A DNA stretch of 64,000 bases, from the NCBI RefSeq assembly GCF_000350105.1, contig NZ_CAIY01000027.1, positions 124,001-188,000 on the forward strand, in the 5' to 3' direction. This DNA is from Richelia intracellularis HH01 (GTDB taxonomy: Bacteria; Cyanobacteriota; Cyanobacteriia; Cyanobacteriales; Nostocaceae). Made by a program: the position numbers and the translations under genes. The notes beneath the pieces were generated by a model that saw only the letters and a list, made by a program, of their open reading frames with translations, ran no database searches and was not told the origin of the DNA. Of the stretch, positions 51,424 to 61,721 are shown piece by piece (positions within the stretch are counted from its first letter, which is position 1; the number at the start of each line of letters is the position of its first letter).

Positions 51424-53112
51424 TTACACCTCTAACGTAGAACTAATGGGGTAATAGTGGCTGTATTGATCAGCAATTTGTAGTCCTTGCATTTTTAAAC
51501 TTTGAATCCGGTATAAAAATGCGGCTCCTGTCATTATATGGTTGGCAATATCAACTACATGGCGATTTTCTGGTGAAGTTAGGTAGGAACCTCTTACCCA
51601 GTCATTAAAACTACCCATAGCTGGGCCACACCAAATTTGGTAATCTAATTCTCTACCTTTCTCTCCAGTATTCGACCACCGTGAGGATAAACCCAAATAC
51701 CAACGAAAAATTAATGCCATTTTCAATTTAGGATTATTAAGTGCTTTACCTAATTTGTCAGGATTTCTTTGCGATAAATAATTTGCTGTAACTTCCCAAA
51801 CTTCATCTAAGGCCATACGGAAAATTTGTTTTTCTAGCTTCAGTTTTTCCGTATGGGGAATTTCTTCAATAGATTTATAATTACGGTAAAGCTCATACAA
51901 TTTTTGTGCGCGTAGAGCAAACATTGTTCCTCGTTTAAGGACTTGTAATTTCACACCCATTTCAAACATATCTGCGGCAGGTGCCATCATTACATCAGCC
52001 ATTTCCGCTTGGCTTAGAAGTCTCTTAGCATGTTTGCTAGCTCCAGACTCTAGACAAGATTGATTCACAGAACCAGTCACTACATAGGCTGCACCCATCA
52101 TAAAAGCAGCAAGAGCAGACCCAGGGGTAGCAATACCTCCAGCAACTCCCACGCGAATGGGATAGGTGTAATTATATTTGGCTTGGATTTCATCCCTTAA
52201 GGTAATTATGGAAGGGAGAAGGCATACTAAGGGTCGGTTATCAGTATGTCCTCCAGAATCAGCTTCCACGGTAATATCATCAGCCAAGGGAACTTTATTG
52301 GCAAGTTTAGCTTGTAATTCGGTGATTAGTCCCTGAGATACCAAACCCCGAAGTATTTTTTCTGGGGCCGGTTGCATAAATTGGGTAGCAACCTCTCGGC
52401 GCGAAATTTTAGCAATGATTTTGTTGTTTATTTCAATTTTATTGACAGAGTTAAGACTAAGTCCTACAGCACGATAATAAACAATATTGGGGGTAATTTC
52501 GAGAAAAGCCGAGGCTTCAATTGTTTTAACCCCATATTTTAGATATAGATCAACCACACACCTTTCCATAGATGGCTCATGGGGACTATGAATTAAATTG
52601 AAGGCATATGGTCCTTGGGGTAATTCCTTTTGGATGTGTTGAATAGCTGCCTCAATTTTTTGGATTGGTAATCCTCCTGCACCAAAGGAAGCAAGTATTT
52701 TAGCCTTACCTAGAGCAATGATCATATCTGCGGAAGCAATCCCATTAGCCATAGCCCCGGTTGCATATGCGCACTTTACACCATGGAATGAGAGAAAATT
52801 ACAATCACCTAGTTGCTGGGGGAAAATTGGAGGAGTTGCCATCAAAATTTTCACTTCAGCGACATCACTTGGAGATATGTAGCCGTCGTTGGTAATGCCA
52901 ATTTTATCGTTCGTTCTAACTACATAGCATGGTTTATGAAGAGTAAGTAGGGTTTTTTTTATGGCTTCTGGTGTAAAGCAGATTTTTTCTAAGGAGCCTT
53001 TCCAAGTTTGGTTGGTATGATGGTATGAAGTAAGGCGAAGCCCGTTGTCTAATAGGACATTTGCTATGCTCACGGTTGATTTCCTTATCTGAGTTGTTTT
53101 ATGTGGGAGCAC
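51424..53112 (-). CDS. hglA: HglA, PfaD-family enoyl reductase
   Basis: A 562-aa FMN-dependent enoyl reductase of the PfaD type (TIM barrel related to nitronate monooxygenase). In PUFA-type synthases it reduces the trans-double bond in trans. Landmarks are [32 protein letters not shown] (start of the barrel), [13 protein letters not shown], the FMN-phosphate loop [32 protein letters not shown] and the C-terminal [18 protein letters not shown]. Tandem placement after the KS-CLF gene mirrors hglC-hglA in Anabaena. Spacing is 32 bp from hglC and 2 bp to hglB. Confidence 0.9.
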   Translation of the reverse strand: MLPHKTTQIRKSTVSIANVLLDNGLRLTSYHHTNQTWKGSLEKICFTPEAIKKTLLTLHKPCYVVRTNDKIGITNDGYISPSDVAEVKILMATPPIFPQQLGDCNFLSFHGVKCAYATGAMANGIASADMIIALGKAKILASFGAGGLPIQKIEAAIQHIQKELPQGPYAFNLIHSPHEPSMERCVVDLYLKYGVKTIEASAFLEITPNIVYYRAVGLSLNSVNKIEINNKIIAKISRREVATQFMQPAPEKILRGLVSQGLITELQAKLANKVPLADDITVEADSGGHTDNRPLVCLLPSIITLRDEIQAKYNYTYPIRVGVAGGIATPGSALAAFMMGAAYVVTGSVNQSCLESGASKHAKRLLSQAEMADVMMAPAADMFEMGVKLQVLKRGTMFALRAQKLYELYRNYKSIEEIPHTEKLKLEKQIFRMALDEVWEVTANYLSQRNPDKLGKALNNPKLKMALIFRWYLGLSSRWSNTGEKGRELDYQIWCGPAMGSFNDWVRGSYLTSPENRHVVDIANHIMTGAAFLYRIQSLKMQGLQIADQYSHYYPISSTLEV

Positions 53113-53144
53113 AAAAAATAGGAGAGAATGTAGAACTATCTTTT

Positions 53145-56100
53145 CTACTTTTCACTTTTCAATTCTTCCAGAAGTTTTTCAGCACAGACGATTTGTAATT
53201 GAATAATTTGACTCATTTGCTGGCTAAATTCCTGTCTAGATTTGAGAAAGTTTTTATGGGTTTTGTGAAAAAAACCATTATTTTTGTGTAGTTGTTTATC
53301 AGTAAGTTTAGTATTGAATATTGCTATGGTTGACATTGAAGGTGCCGGCTGTGGATTTTTTTTATTAACAGTCTTGACGATTTGTGGGGTAACTGATGGT
53401 ATCTTTGATGCCTTAGGAATAGCCTTTATGTCAATTCCATGTTTTCCTTCTTGCTGGGGAGCAATGAATTTTGTCTGAGGAGAACAAATAGCCTTGTTAG
53501 CAATACCGTGAAAAATTTTTTTATTCTCTTTTGTGACAATTTTGTCAGTGAAACTATCTCCGCCCAAGATGACTTTTCTTTGAGTTGTTTTTGCTTTGTT
53601 ATTTATTGGTAATTTCGAAGCAATTAAGGGAGATAAGTCTATATCTACTTGATGGCTAATAAGTTTAGCTAGGGCTTTGATTAAACCAGCATGGTCATCT
53701 AATCCCCGACGGTTCAAAGATACGGCAAGATGAGGGCGGTCATTTAAGTTCTTATCTATCCATCGAGAACACACATTGCCTGCACCAGTTTCAATAAAGA
53801 TTCTAGCCCCATCAGCATACAATTTATTTACTAGACGGGGGAAATCTAGTTGTTGACAGAGCCCAGTAGCTATGCTACTGGCTATAGTTTTGCTTCCTAA
53901 GGTAATGGGATAATATTCTGCAGCAGAGTAAAAGATTGAATTTGGGAGTTTTTGCTTAATTGGCATGGTGTTTACTCTAGTAATTTCACCATATTCAGAT
54001 CGCATTGCTGGACAATGGATAACATGGTCGAATGGAGCCCTAAAAGCATTGCATCCAATTGTTTTGATGACGCGATCACAAGCCTTTGGCTCACCTGCTA
54101 TGACTACTTCCTCAGAGGTATTAATTTGAGTAAGGAAAACTTTTTTCTCGTGTTTTATGCACTCTTGCACGTAAGATGGTGCAGCAACTAAGACGTAATT
54201 TGCCCAAATGTTATTATCTGGGGTGTTGTGGGAAAGTAAGTGCCAGTACTCACGAACGGCGTTTTTTGCTCCGGCAAGTCTATCGATAAATAGGGAAGAT
54301 TGGTGTAAGGAGTTAACGCCTTGAGTAAACTTATCCCACACTTCCATCGCAGTCATCATACTGGTTTCCCCTAAGCTATAACCAAAGACAAATTTGGGTT
54401 TGATTTGAAATTCATCCCGCATAATTTGGGTGATAAATCTGGTGAATAGTATATCTACATCAAATATTGCCAGAGGATCATTGAGGAATTGTCTTTCCAA
54501 ATTTTCCAGTTGTTGGAAGGAAAGTTTGTTAAGACTCCGGGGAAAGACTTTTTGGGAGATGTCTGCAACTAAGTCTTGGAGTTCGGCAATAGCCACATCA
54601 TCATAAATGTGGGGAAAGAGACGAAATAAGTTACGGGCAATACCAAGGTAGGAGTTGATGGCGGCAGGGTAAACATAGGCAACTTCGCCGATTACCCCTA
54701 GAGGATTACCAGTGAAGTAACTACCTAGGGGAGTTTGCCAATCTTTATGGGTTTCTAAGGCTATTAGCATACCCTTATATGCTGAATTTATTTCCCTGAT
54801 TAGTTCTTCCTGATTGTGCGCCAAGATTACAAGTGTATATTGTCCTATGGGGGATTGTTGATACTTAATCAAGGCTTGGTTTGAAGCATTTACCAGGGAA
54901 GTCCCATCATTTACGGTGGCAGCTAATGTATCTAATTTATTAGATATATCTGCGGTGCTATTAGCAACAAAAGGGAATAAATAGAAAGGAGTCTGTTGTA
55001 AAAACTTATTACTTTCTCTTTTCTTTTTCTCGACTCCTCTTTTTCTCTCCACCCCCTGTTTTATACTTGCCTCTTCTTCTGACAAAATTATATGAGCATA
55101 ACTGCCATTAGCACCTATACCATTGATAGCTGCCATTCTTTTACCTGCTTGTTTCTCCAGGAACCAAGGCCGAGATTCTGTGGCGACATAGAAAGGACTA
55201 CCATGCCACTGCGTCTGATTTTTGACTCCCGTCCACTTCGGAGTTACCGGGATATAATGATGATATAAACAGAGGGCAGTTTTAATTAAACTGGCAATAC
55301 CAGAGGCTACATGGGTATGTCCTATATTTGCTTTAACACTACCAATTGCACAAGTTAAATTGCTGCTACCATTAGCATAAGCTTGAATTAAACCATCAAT
55401 TTCTACCTCATCTTTTTGCGGGGTACCACTTCCTACTACTTCCAAATAGTTAATATCTGTATTATTTACTCCGGCATTTAATAATGCTTGTTGACAAACC
55501 TCATGAATACAACTTGCATTTGGAGTTCCTAGATTATCTTCCTGTTGTGTAAAGTTAATGGTATCAATAACTGCATAAATCTTATCTTTTCCTTGTTTCA
55601 CAGTCTCATGGCTTTTTAATACCACTGCACCTGCACCCTCACCAACTACCCAACCATCAGATTTTTCATCATAACCTAGTGTATTTACCCCTTGGTTAAT
55701 GGGGGCAAACTGGTTATGTAATAGAACATTTTCCACACCACCCGCCAAATCTACTGCACCAACTAGTACCGCATCAGCTTCTCCTGTAGTAAGTAGGTGC
55801 TGTGCAACTTCCAGTACTTGGAAAGTTGAATTTTCATCAGTTGTCATGGTAAATACAGGAGCAGTAAAATCCCATAAGGAAGAAATACGACTCGCCATAA
55901 TATTGGCAATATAACTTACATACTCGCTGCTATCTATGGGGTTGTGAATACTATCCTTTACTATGTTTAACAGTAGATCTATTTTATCTGTTGGGAGGGT
56001 TATCTCCCCAGCAACCAAACCTTCCCTAACTTGCCAATCACTATTCCATCTTTGCTGTAACTGATGTACAGATAACTCAGTCTCTGCAGCAATCACTACC

Positions 56101-57817
56101 GCTACATTACTACCAGGTTTAATATCTGCATCTATTAAAGCTCTTTCTGCCACCTTTAACATTAATAGTTGTTGTTGGTTGAGCTTATCTAATTCATTGG
56201 GAGGAATCTTACTAGAAACGGTGTCAATGGTAAACTCTTTAATGTAAGCCCCATCGGGTGCTTTACCATCTTTTAAACCATACTTTTTTAACAATTCAGC
56301 TTGAGTTTCTATACCATGCCATCTCTGAGAAGGTAAAGGTATAAAATGCTGCCTTCCTTCGTAAATAGTACGCTCAAAAGCATCTAAACCATCACATTCT
56401 CCAAAAAGGGCATCCATCCCTACAATTGCAACCCTAACAGGTTTCATTGGTTCTGAAGGAGTTACTGACTTGTCAAGATTACCTTGTTCTAAAATCATAT
56501 GGGCATTTGTTCCACCTAGACCAAAAGCACTAATAGCTGCACGTTTTATCGGGTTTTCCCAATGAGTATTATTAGTAACAACCCTTTGGGGAGAAATCAC
56601 ATGATTTTCATCGCCTTGGGGTTGATTAACATTTATTGTTGCAGGGATCATACCCTCATTCATACTCAACAACACCTTAATTAGACTTGCTGCACCTGCC
56701 GAGGTTAATAAATGCCCTATATTGGATTTTACCGAACCTACTAATGGTTTGGCTTGATATTGTCCGAAAAAAGACTCAATAGAGTTAAGTTCGGTGGCAT
56801 CCCCTAATAGAGTACCCGTAGCGTGGCACTCCATATAATCAATTTCCCTAGGACTAATACCAGCCTCTTTATAAGCACGTTGAAATGCCAAGGTTTGTCC
56901 CTTTACATTAGGACTAAGTAAATGTTTACCTTTCCCGTCATTGGATAGACCATTACCACAGATAGTTGCATAAATGCGATCACCATCTCGTAATGCATCA
57001 CTATATCTCTTCAAGACTACCATTCCCGTACCTTCAGCAGTCAACATTCCTCTGGAAGTTTTATCTAGGGGACGACTAATATCATTGTTTTCAGGGTAGC
57101 CTTGTATACCAGAAAATAGCATCCGTAGGAATAAAGGATCGGCACAACTAATACCTCCAGCCAGCATTAAGTCTGCTTTATGCGCCCACAAATAGTGAGA
57201 TGCTAACTTAGTTGCATATTGGGGTGAAGAGCAGGCAGCATCAATGCAAAAATGTATGTTAGATAGAGATAAAGCTTGAGCAATAATAGCCGTAGGTAAT
57301 CCGGATATCATTGCGTTATAGAGAGAGGTTGGGGATAATTGGGTTACATTAAAGTCTGGTTGTTGTATTAATTCTTGAATTGCAGGGTTAAGGACTTCTT
57401 GATAAAGAGATGTAAATATTCTATTAGATAACTTTGTAGGTAGGGAGAGGTTACCTAAAATAACCCCTGTTTTTTTAGAGTTTTGGGCTTTTCTAAATAA
57501 CCACTATGTTGTAGAGCTTGTTTTGCACTATAAAGTGACCATTTGAAGGTGTCATCTAATTGTTCTAGGAATAACGGGGGGAGATTATATCCGTTGGCAT
57601 TAAATTCAAAGTTGCGAATAAATGCACCTTTAAGAGAGTAGATTTTATCAGGGGTGCGTTTTTTATGGTTATAGAACATGCTCGGTTCCATCCCCATCTG
57701 TTGAAGAGTAATTGAGGATATGGAATCTTTATTATTAATGAGATTTTGCCAAAACTCCTGGGGATTATTGGCATCAGGAAATAAGCAGGAAAATCCAATA
57801 ATTGCTATTTTTTCCAT
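53145..57817 (-). pseudogene. hglC: HglC, KS-CLF-AT glycolipid synthase, broken by a poly(A) frameshift
   Basis: The N-terminal 120 codons (57817-57455) stop soon after an A7 run (T7 on the plus strand, 57470-57476). The +1-A frame continues without a stop to 53145, so with eight A's the gene encodes 1557 aa. Domain order: KS with the active-site cysteine (DAACSSPQY), ECHATGT and SVKSNIGH; a second KS-like domain without Cys or first His (TTDENSTFQ; GSGTPQKDE), i.e. a chain-length factor; an AT with GYSLGETS; a basic C-terminal tail. This is the PfaC-like part of the PUFA-type synthase that elongates the heterocyst glycolipid chain. As it stands the KS would be split after residue 120. Rescue by slippage or a miscounted homopolymer is likely, because the rest is perfectly conserved. 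Confidence 0.85.
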
Positions 57818-57938
57818 TATTTTGTTCGTATATTTTTTAATGTATCTCAGTTATAAACTCAGTTATAAACGTCGAAAAAGTGGTTTATAACAAATAATTT
57901 TACAGATCAAAATTAGTTTATTCCTTGTATAATCTCTT

Positions 57939-59681
57939 TTATTCCTGTTTCATTGCCATAAGTTTAGCAGGAAATATAATACCTTTTGCCCCTAAAATTT
58001 GAGAGTATAATTTTCCTTTCTCATCATGAATATAGAAATCTGCAGATACTCCTGTAACAGTTTTACTGGTAATTTCACAAGAGACATAGAAGTTTGTATG
58101 ATCAGGTATTTGCTCAAACTGCTCATATCGGGATAGTCCTCCAGGAAGACAAATTTGTTGGTGAAAATAAGATAACCATAGCCATAACCCGTGAGTACTT
58201 AAATCTGTTGTGAACCCATTAATCCAATAAGCAGGAAATTGTCCTTGTTGCTGTTTACTAATTTCTTGCCAAAAGCATTCTGTAGTAATTTTTGTTTGGT
58301 CAATATTGATCACTCTTTTTATTTGCTGAAAGGAAGGGCCATGGAATAGTGAAGATACCCCTTTTTGATAGAAATCTTTACCTGTTAGGGTAATTATATT
58401 ATCTAGACTTAAATTTAATCTTTGGTATATAGGTGCAGGGGGTATATCCCTAAGTAATATGATGTTAGCGCTAAAATGATAAATGGGTTTACCTTGGGGG
58501 TTTTTACTCCAAATTTTACCTTGAAATTTTACTTCATGTTTGTCTGCACTTTTAGCTATCTCTTGCAAGTCTAAGAAATATTCACTTGCTAAAGTTTCAT
58601 TGAATGTAATGCCTTTGAGGACTTTAAATTCCCTACAACTAAAAGCTTTATGTCCAGGATAAATTTTCTCACAGGTATCAGATATCCAAGATACAGCGCA
58701 AGTAGCAGGAAGAACAGGATTACCTGCAATTACATGATCATGTAGAAATGGATTTGCTGATAGTTTTAGTTGACGGCGAATAGTATATTTCTTTAATTCT
58801 GTTCCTATAAATGCAGATGGGGGAATAGTGGGACTACCAATTATCAACTGGGTTGTATCATTATGCTGTGCTTGTAATTCATTTACTAACATTTGTGTCC
58901 CAACTTTTATAGGAATAATATCAATTCCCCGTTTAGTAAACTCCTTTTTTAATTGTGGTGTTACCATTCCACTATCCCAAGCACCCCAGTTAATTGCTAC
59001 TACATGACAACTAGGGTATTTTTGCTTAACTAAATGAGCTGATTTGTTAAGAATTTCATTTGCGATTGCATAGTCTGACTGTCCTATGTTACCATAAAAG
59101 CCGCTGACGGATGAGAATAAAACTAAATATTCTAGCTCACTTGAATTAACACATGATAAAAGGTTTTCTAATCCTTTGACTTTAGCATTATAAACTTTCT
59201 CAAAATCATGTTCTGTTTTCTTTTCAATCAGTTTATCAGCTAAGTTTCCCGCACCATGGATAATGCCTGTTACTTTACCCATTCTCTCAACACAAACACT
59301 AATTTTTTGATGTAAATCCAGGGTATCTGTAACATCAACATTTAAGTAAGCAACTTTGCTACCAGTTGCCCGAACATCTGATAAAGTTTGTTTAATTTCT
59401 CTATTTCCAACAATTTGTTTATAGAGATCTTGTAACCTTATTGGTGTAGGTTTTTCGGACCTACTAATTAGATAGTCCATAATCCGCTTTTTTAAAGAGG
59501 GTTCATCAAAGCACTCTTTCGCAAATTCTGGTTCATTATTGATTAATTCAGAACGTCCCAAAATAATAAATCTACAAGGGTATTTTTGTGCTAAGTTAAC
59601 TATGCATTTAGCGGTAATTCCTTTAGCACCACCACTTACAACAAAAACTGATTCCGGCTTGATTTCTACGTTTACAGACAT
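57939..59681 (-). CDS. hglD: HglD, ketoreductase-dehydratase of glycolipid synthase
   Basis: A 580-aa protein. It has a catalytic KR domain (~10-270: SVFVVSGGAKGITAKCIVN cofactor loop, YLVLFSSVSGFYGNIGQSDYAIANEIL with the catalytic Ser and Tyr), followed by a hot-dog dehydratase-like part (~310-580: HDHVIAGNPVLPATCAVSW with the family His, FHGPSFQQIKRV). It reduces and dehydrates the growing chain. The structural half of the KR (pseudo-KR) is not in this protein but at the end of the upstream AT-ACP gene (60332-61090). A 143-aa gene lies between the two halves. It is 121 bp upstream of hglC in the same direction. Confidence 0.85.
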   Translation of the reverse strand: MSVNVEIKPESVFVVSGGAKGITAKCIVNLAQKYPCRFIILGRSELINNEPEFAKECFDEPSLKKRIMDYLISRSEKPTPIRLQDLYKQIVGNREIKQTLSDVRATGSKVAYLNVDVTDTLDLHQKISVCVERMGKVTGIIHGAGNLADKLIEKKTEHDFEKVYNAKVKGLENLLSCVNSSELEYLVLFSSVSGFYGNIGQSDYAIANEILNKSAHLVKQKYPSCHVVAINWGAWDSGMVTPQLKKEFTKRGIDIIPIKVGTQMLVNELQAQHNDTTQLIIGSPTIPPSAFIGTELKKYTIRRQLKLSANPFLHDHVIAGNPVLPATCAVSWISDTCEKIYPGHKAFSCREFKVLKGITFNETLASEYFLDLQEIAKSADKHEVKFQGKIWSKNPQGKPIYHFSANIILLRDIPPAPIYQRLNLSLDNIITLTGKDFYQKGVSSLFHGPSFQQIKRVINIDQTKITTECFWQEISKQQQGQFPAYWINGFTTDLSTHGLWLWLSYFHQQICLPGGLSRYEQFEQIPDHTNFYVSCEITSKTVTGVSADFYIHDEKGKLYSQILGAKGIIFPAKLMAMKQE

Positions 59682-59778
59682 AATTCTCCTATTTGTTTAA
59701 ATCAAATTATGTGAAGTGGATCCGGTGAGTAAGTATACAAATATATGAGTCCAATAATGTCTCTAATGTGGGAGTAAA

Positions 59779-60210
59779 TCAAATTTTCACAATGTAGACA
59801 GAATACCTATTACGAGGGTATTCAGGAACTTTTTTTGGCGTAGAATTAAGTATAATCATGGTAATAATAATTAGGGCAATTGTGGCTCCAATTAAAACGG
59901 GAAATAAGTAACTGCTATTGATATCAGTATTTAATTCTGCCAAACAAATATCTCCTAGCTCTTTTTGTTGGAGAGATAGTTTGATAGATGACCTGTAATT
60001 TATATAACCCTTAGCTGTTATGCTTAATTCACCTTGCTGTATAGCAGTATATCTAGAATAAATTACTAGTTGGTAAATTCCCTCTATGTCTGTATAACTA
60101 AAAACAGTGGTATCGTCTAATTTCAAATAGACTCTAGCTCCACTAATAGGAGCTTGTCTGCCCTGGTCTATCACACGACCAGTGTATGCGATGCTGGTAG
60201 GATATGACAT
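59779..60210 (-). CDS. Carboxypeptidase-regulatory-like (beta-sandwich) protein with C-terminal membrane helix
   Basis: The 143-aa protein has no enzyme motif. The N-terminal ~85 residues (YTGRVIDQGRQAPISGARVYLKL, TDIEGIYQLVI, ITAKGYINYRSS) have the transthyretin-like carboxypeptidase regulatory fold. A membrane helix (~98-122, YLFPVLIGATIALIIITMII) is near the end, followed by a short basic tail. No signal peptide is visible, so the sandwich would be cytoplasmic if tail-anchored. It lies between the two halves of the ketoreductase in the hgl operon, so it might tether the synthase to the membrane. This is inference. It is not the hglF/hglG I can name with confidence. Confidence 0.7.
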   Translation of the reverse strand: MSYPTSIAYTGRVIDQGRQAPISGARVYLKLDDTTVFSYTDIEGIYQLVIYSRYTAIQQGELSITAKGYINYRSSIKLSLQQKELGDICLAELNTDINSSYLFPVLIGATIALIIITMIILNSTPKKVPEYPRNRYSVYIVKI

Positions 60211-61122
60211 GTATAAATAGCATCAGGATGCAGAAAAAAACAGATAAGATTAGCGAATAGGGAGCAGAAAGCATAGGGAAAACACTATATTCTTGTTACT
60301 CCCTTACTATTTTGCTCCTTTAACCTAGTAATTAGGCTATTAGAGTTAACCTTCCTTGAGGACCATAGGCTACTTCAGTGAGATAACGGTTAGGGTCATG
60401 TAATTCCGCAAAAATGTAACTGGCTGTATCCTCCGCATTAATATCGGGACTAATATCTATAGCTCGACAGAAGACTCTTGGCCATTCCCAAGTCATACTC
60501 TTGCTTAAACCGAATAATCCTGCTCCAATAGCTCCAAAGTTGATTTTCTGTTCTAATCCAAAGGCTCCATCTAATCTAGCTATGGTACAGAAATAGCTAC
60601 GTCCATTAATATTTGCAGCTTGATTAAGGAACTTTTTCAAATGTTTTGCCATTAAAAATATCTGTTTCACTATTGCTTTTTCCTCGGGAAAGTACGCAAC
60701 CGGATTGTGGTTATAGCTGATGAATATAGGATGTAGATGTATGAATGCTCCCACAGGTCCATAATTAGTTGTAATTACATTTAGTTGCTGCTGCAGGTGT
60801 GCTTCGCTTAAGTCCTCTAAGATAAAGCGGCTGACTCCCAAAGGTAGATTAGATTGTTGGGAAATCAAGGAAGGGGGAAAACTTAAAACTATTACTTTCC
60901 AATGACATTTTATTAATTTATTGGCAAGTTCATATGTCGTAGGAGAACCATCATCGGTAATGATAGCGATATATCCTTCTGGTAATGTTATGTCCAGAAA
61001 ATCTGGTTCAGGAAGAGTTTGTAATCTACAGGGAAGTCGTTTGACATTGTGTTTTAACTCTCTTAACTTACTAGGAAATTGTGTAGGTTGAGACTTTTTT
61101 TTTCTCAGTTGCTAGTTGCTGG

Positions 61123-61307
61123 AGGTAATCAACAATTTGAGCAATAGTACGCAATTCACCCAACTCTTCCACATTATCGGGTTGTGGCAGTTCTGGGTAC
61201 ATTTCCTGCAATGCACCCATGATTTCTACACGTTTGATGGAATCAATCCCTAAATCTGCCTCCATATCCATATCCAGTTCTAACATTTCTACTGGATAAC
61301 CTGTTTT
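61123..61307 (-). repeat. 185-bp direct repeat, copy 2 (second ACP)
   Basis: Identical base for base to 61537-61721. It covers nearly a whole ACP including the DSIKRVEI phosphopantetheine site, and diverges abruptly on both sides. Confidence 0.95.
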
Positions 61308-61536
61308 TTCGCTAGTAATAGCCAATAGATTTTTGGATAAATTGCTCAAATCTACTACTGATATGGCTGCTGGTTCAGTTATTCCCTCATCAACCACTAA
61401 ATTTTCTTCTGTGAAGTCAACAATATCTTTTTGGACAGTAGCAGTTCCAACTAATACTTCAGTTTCATTTCTAAGAGGAACTTCTAGAGTTGAAGATACT
61501 AGGTGCTCAGAAGCAGATTTAGCTACTAAGGATTTC

Positions 61537-61721
61537 AGGTAATCAACAATTTGAGCAATAGTACGCAATTCACCCAACTCTTCCACATTATCGGGTTGTG
61601 GCAGTTCTGGGTACATTTCCTGCAATGCACCCATGATTTCTACACGTTTGATGGAATCAATCCCTAAATCTGCCTCCATATCCATATCCAGTTCTAACAT
61701 TTCTACTGGATAACCTGTTTT
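61537..61721 (-). repeat. 185-bp direct repeat, copy 1 (first ACP)
   Basis: Identical to 61123-61307. Identity includes every synonymous position, which points to recent duplication or ongoing gene conversion between the two ACP segments. Confidence 0.95.
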
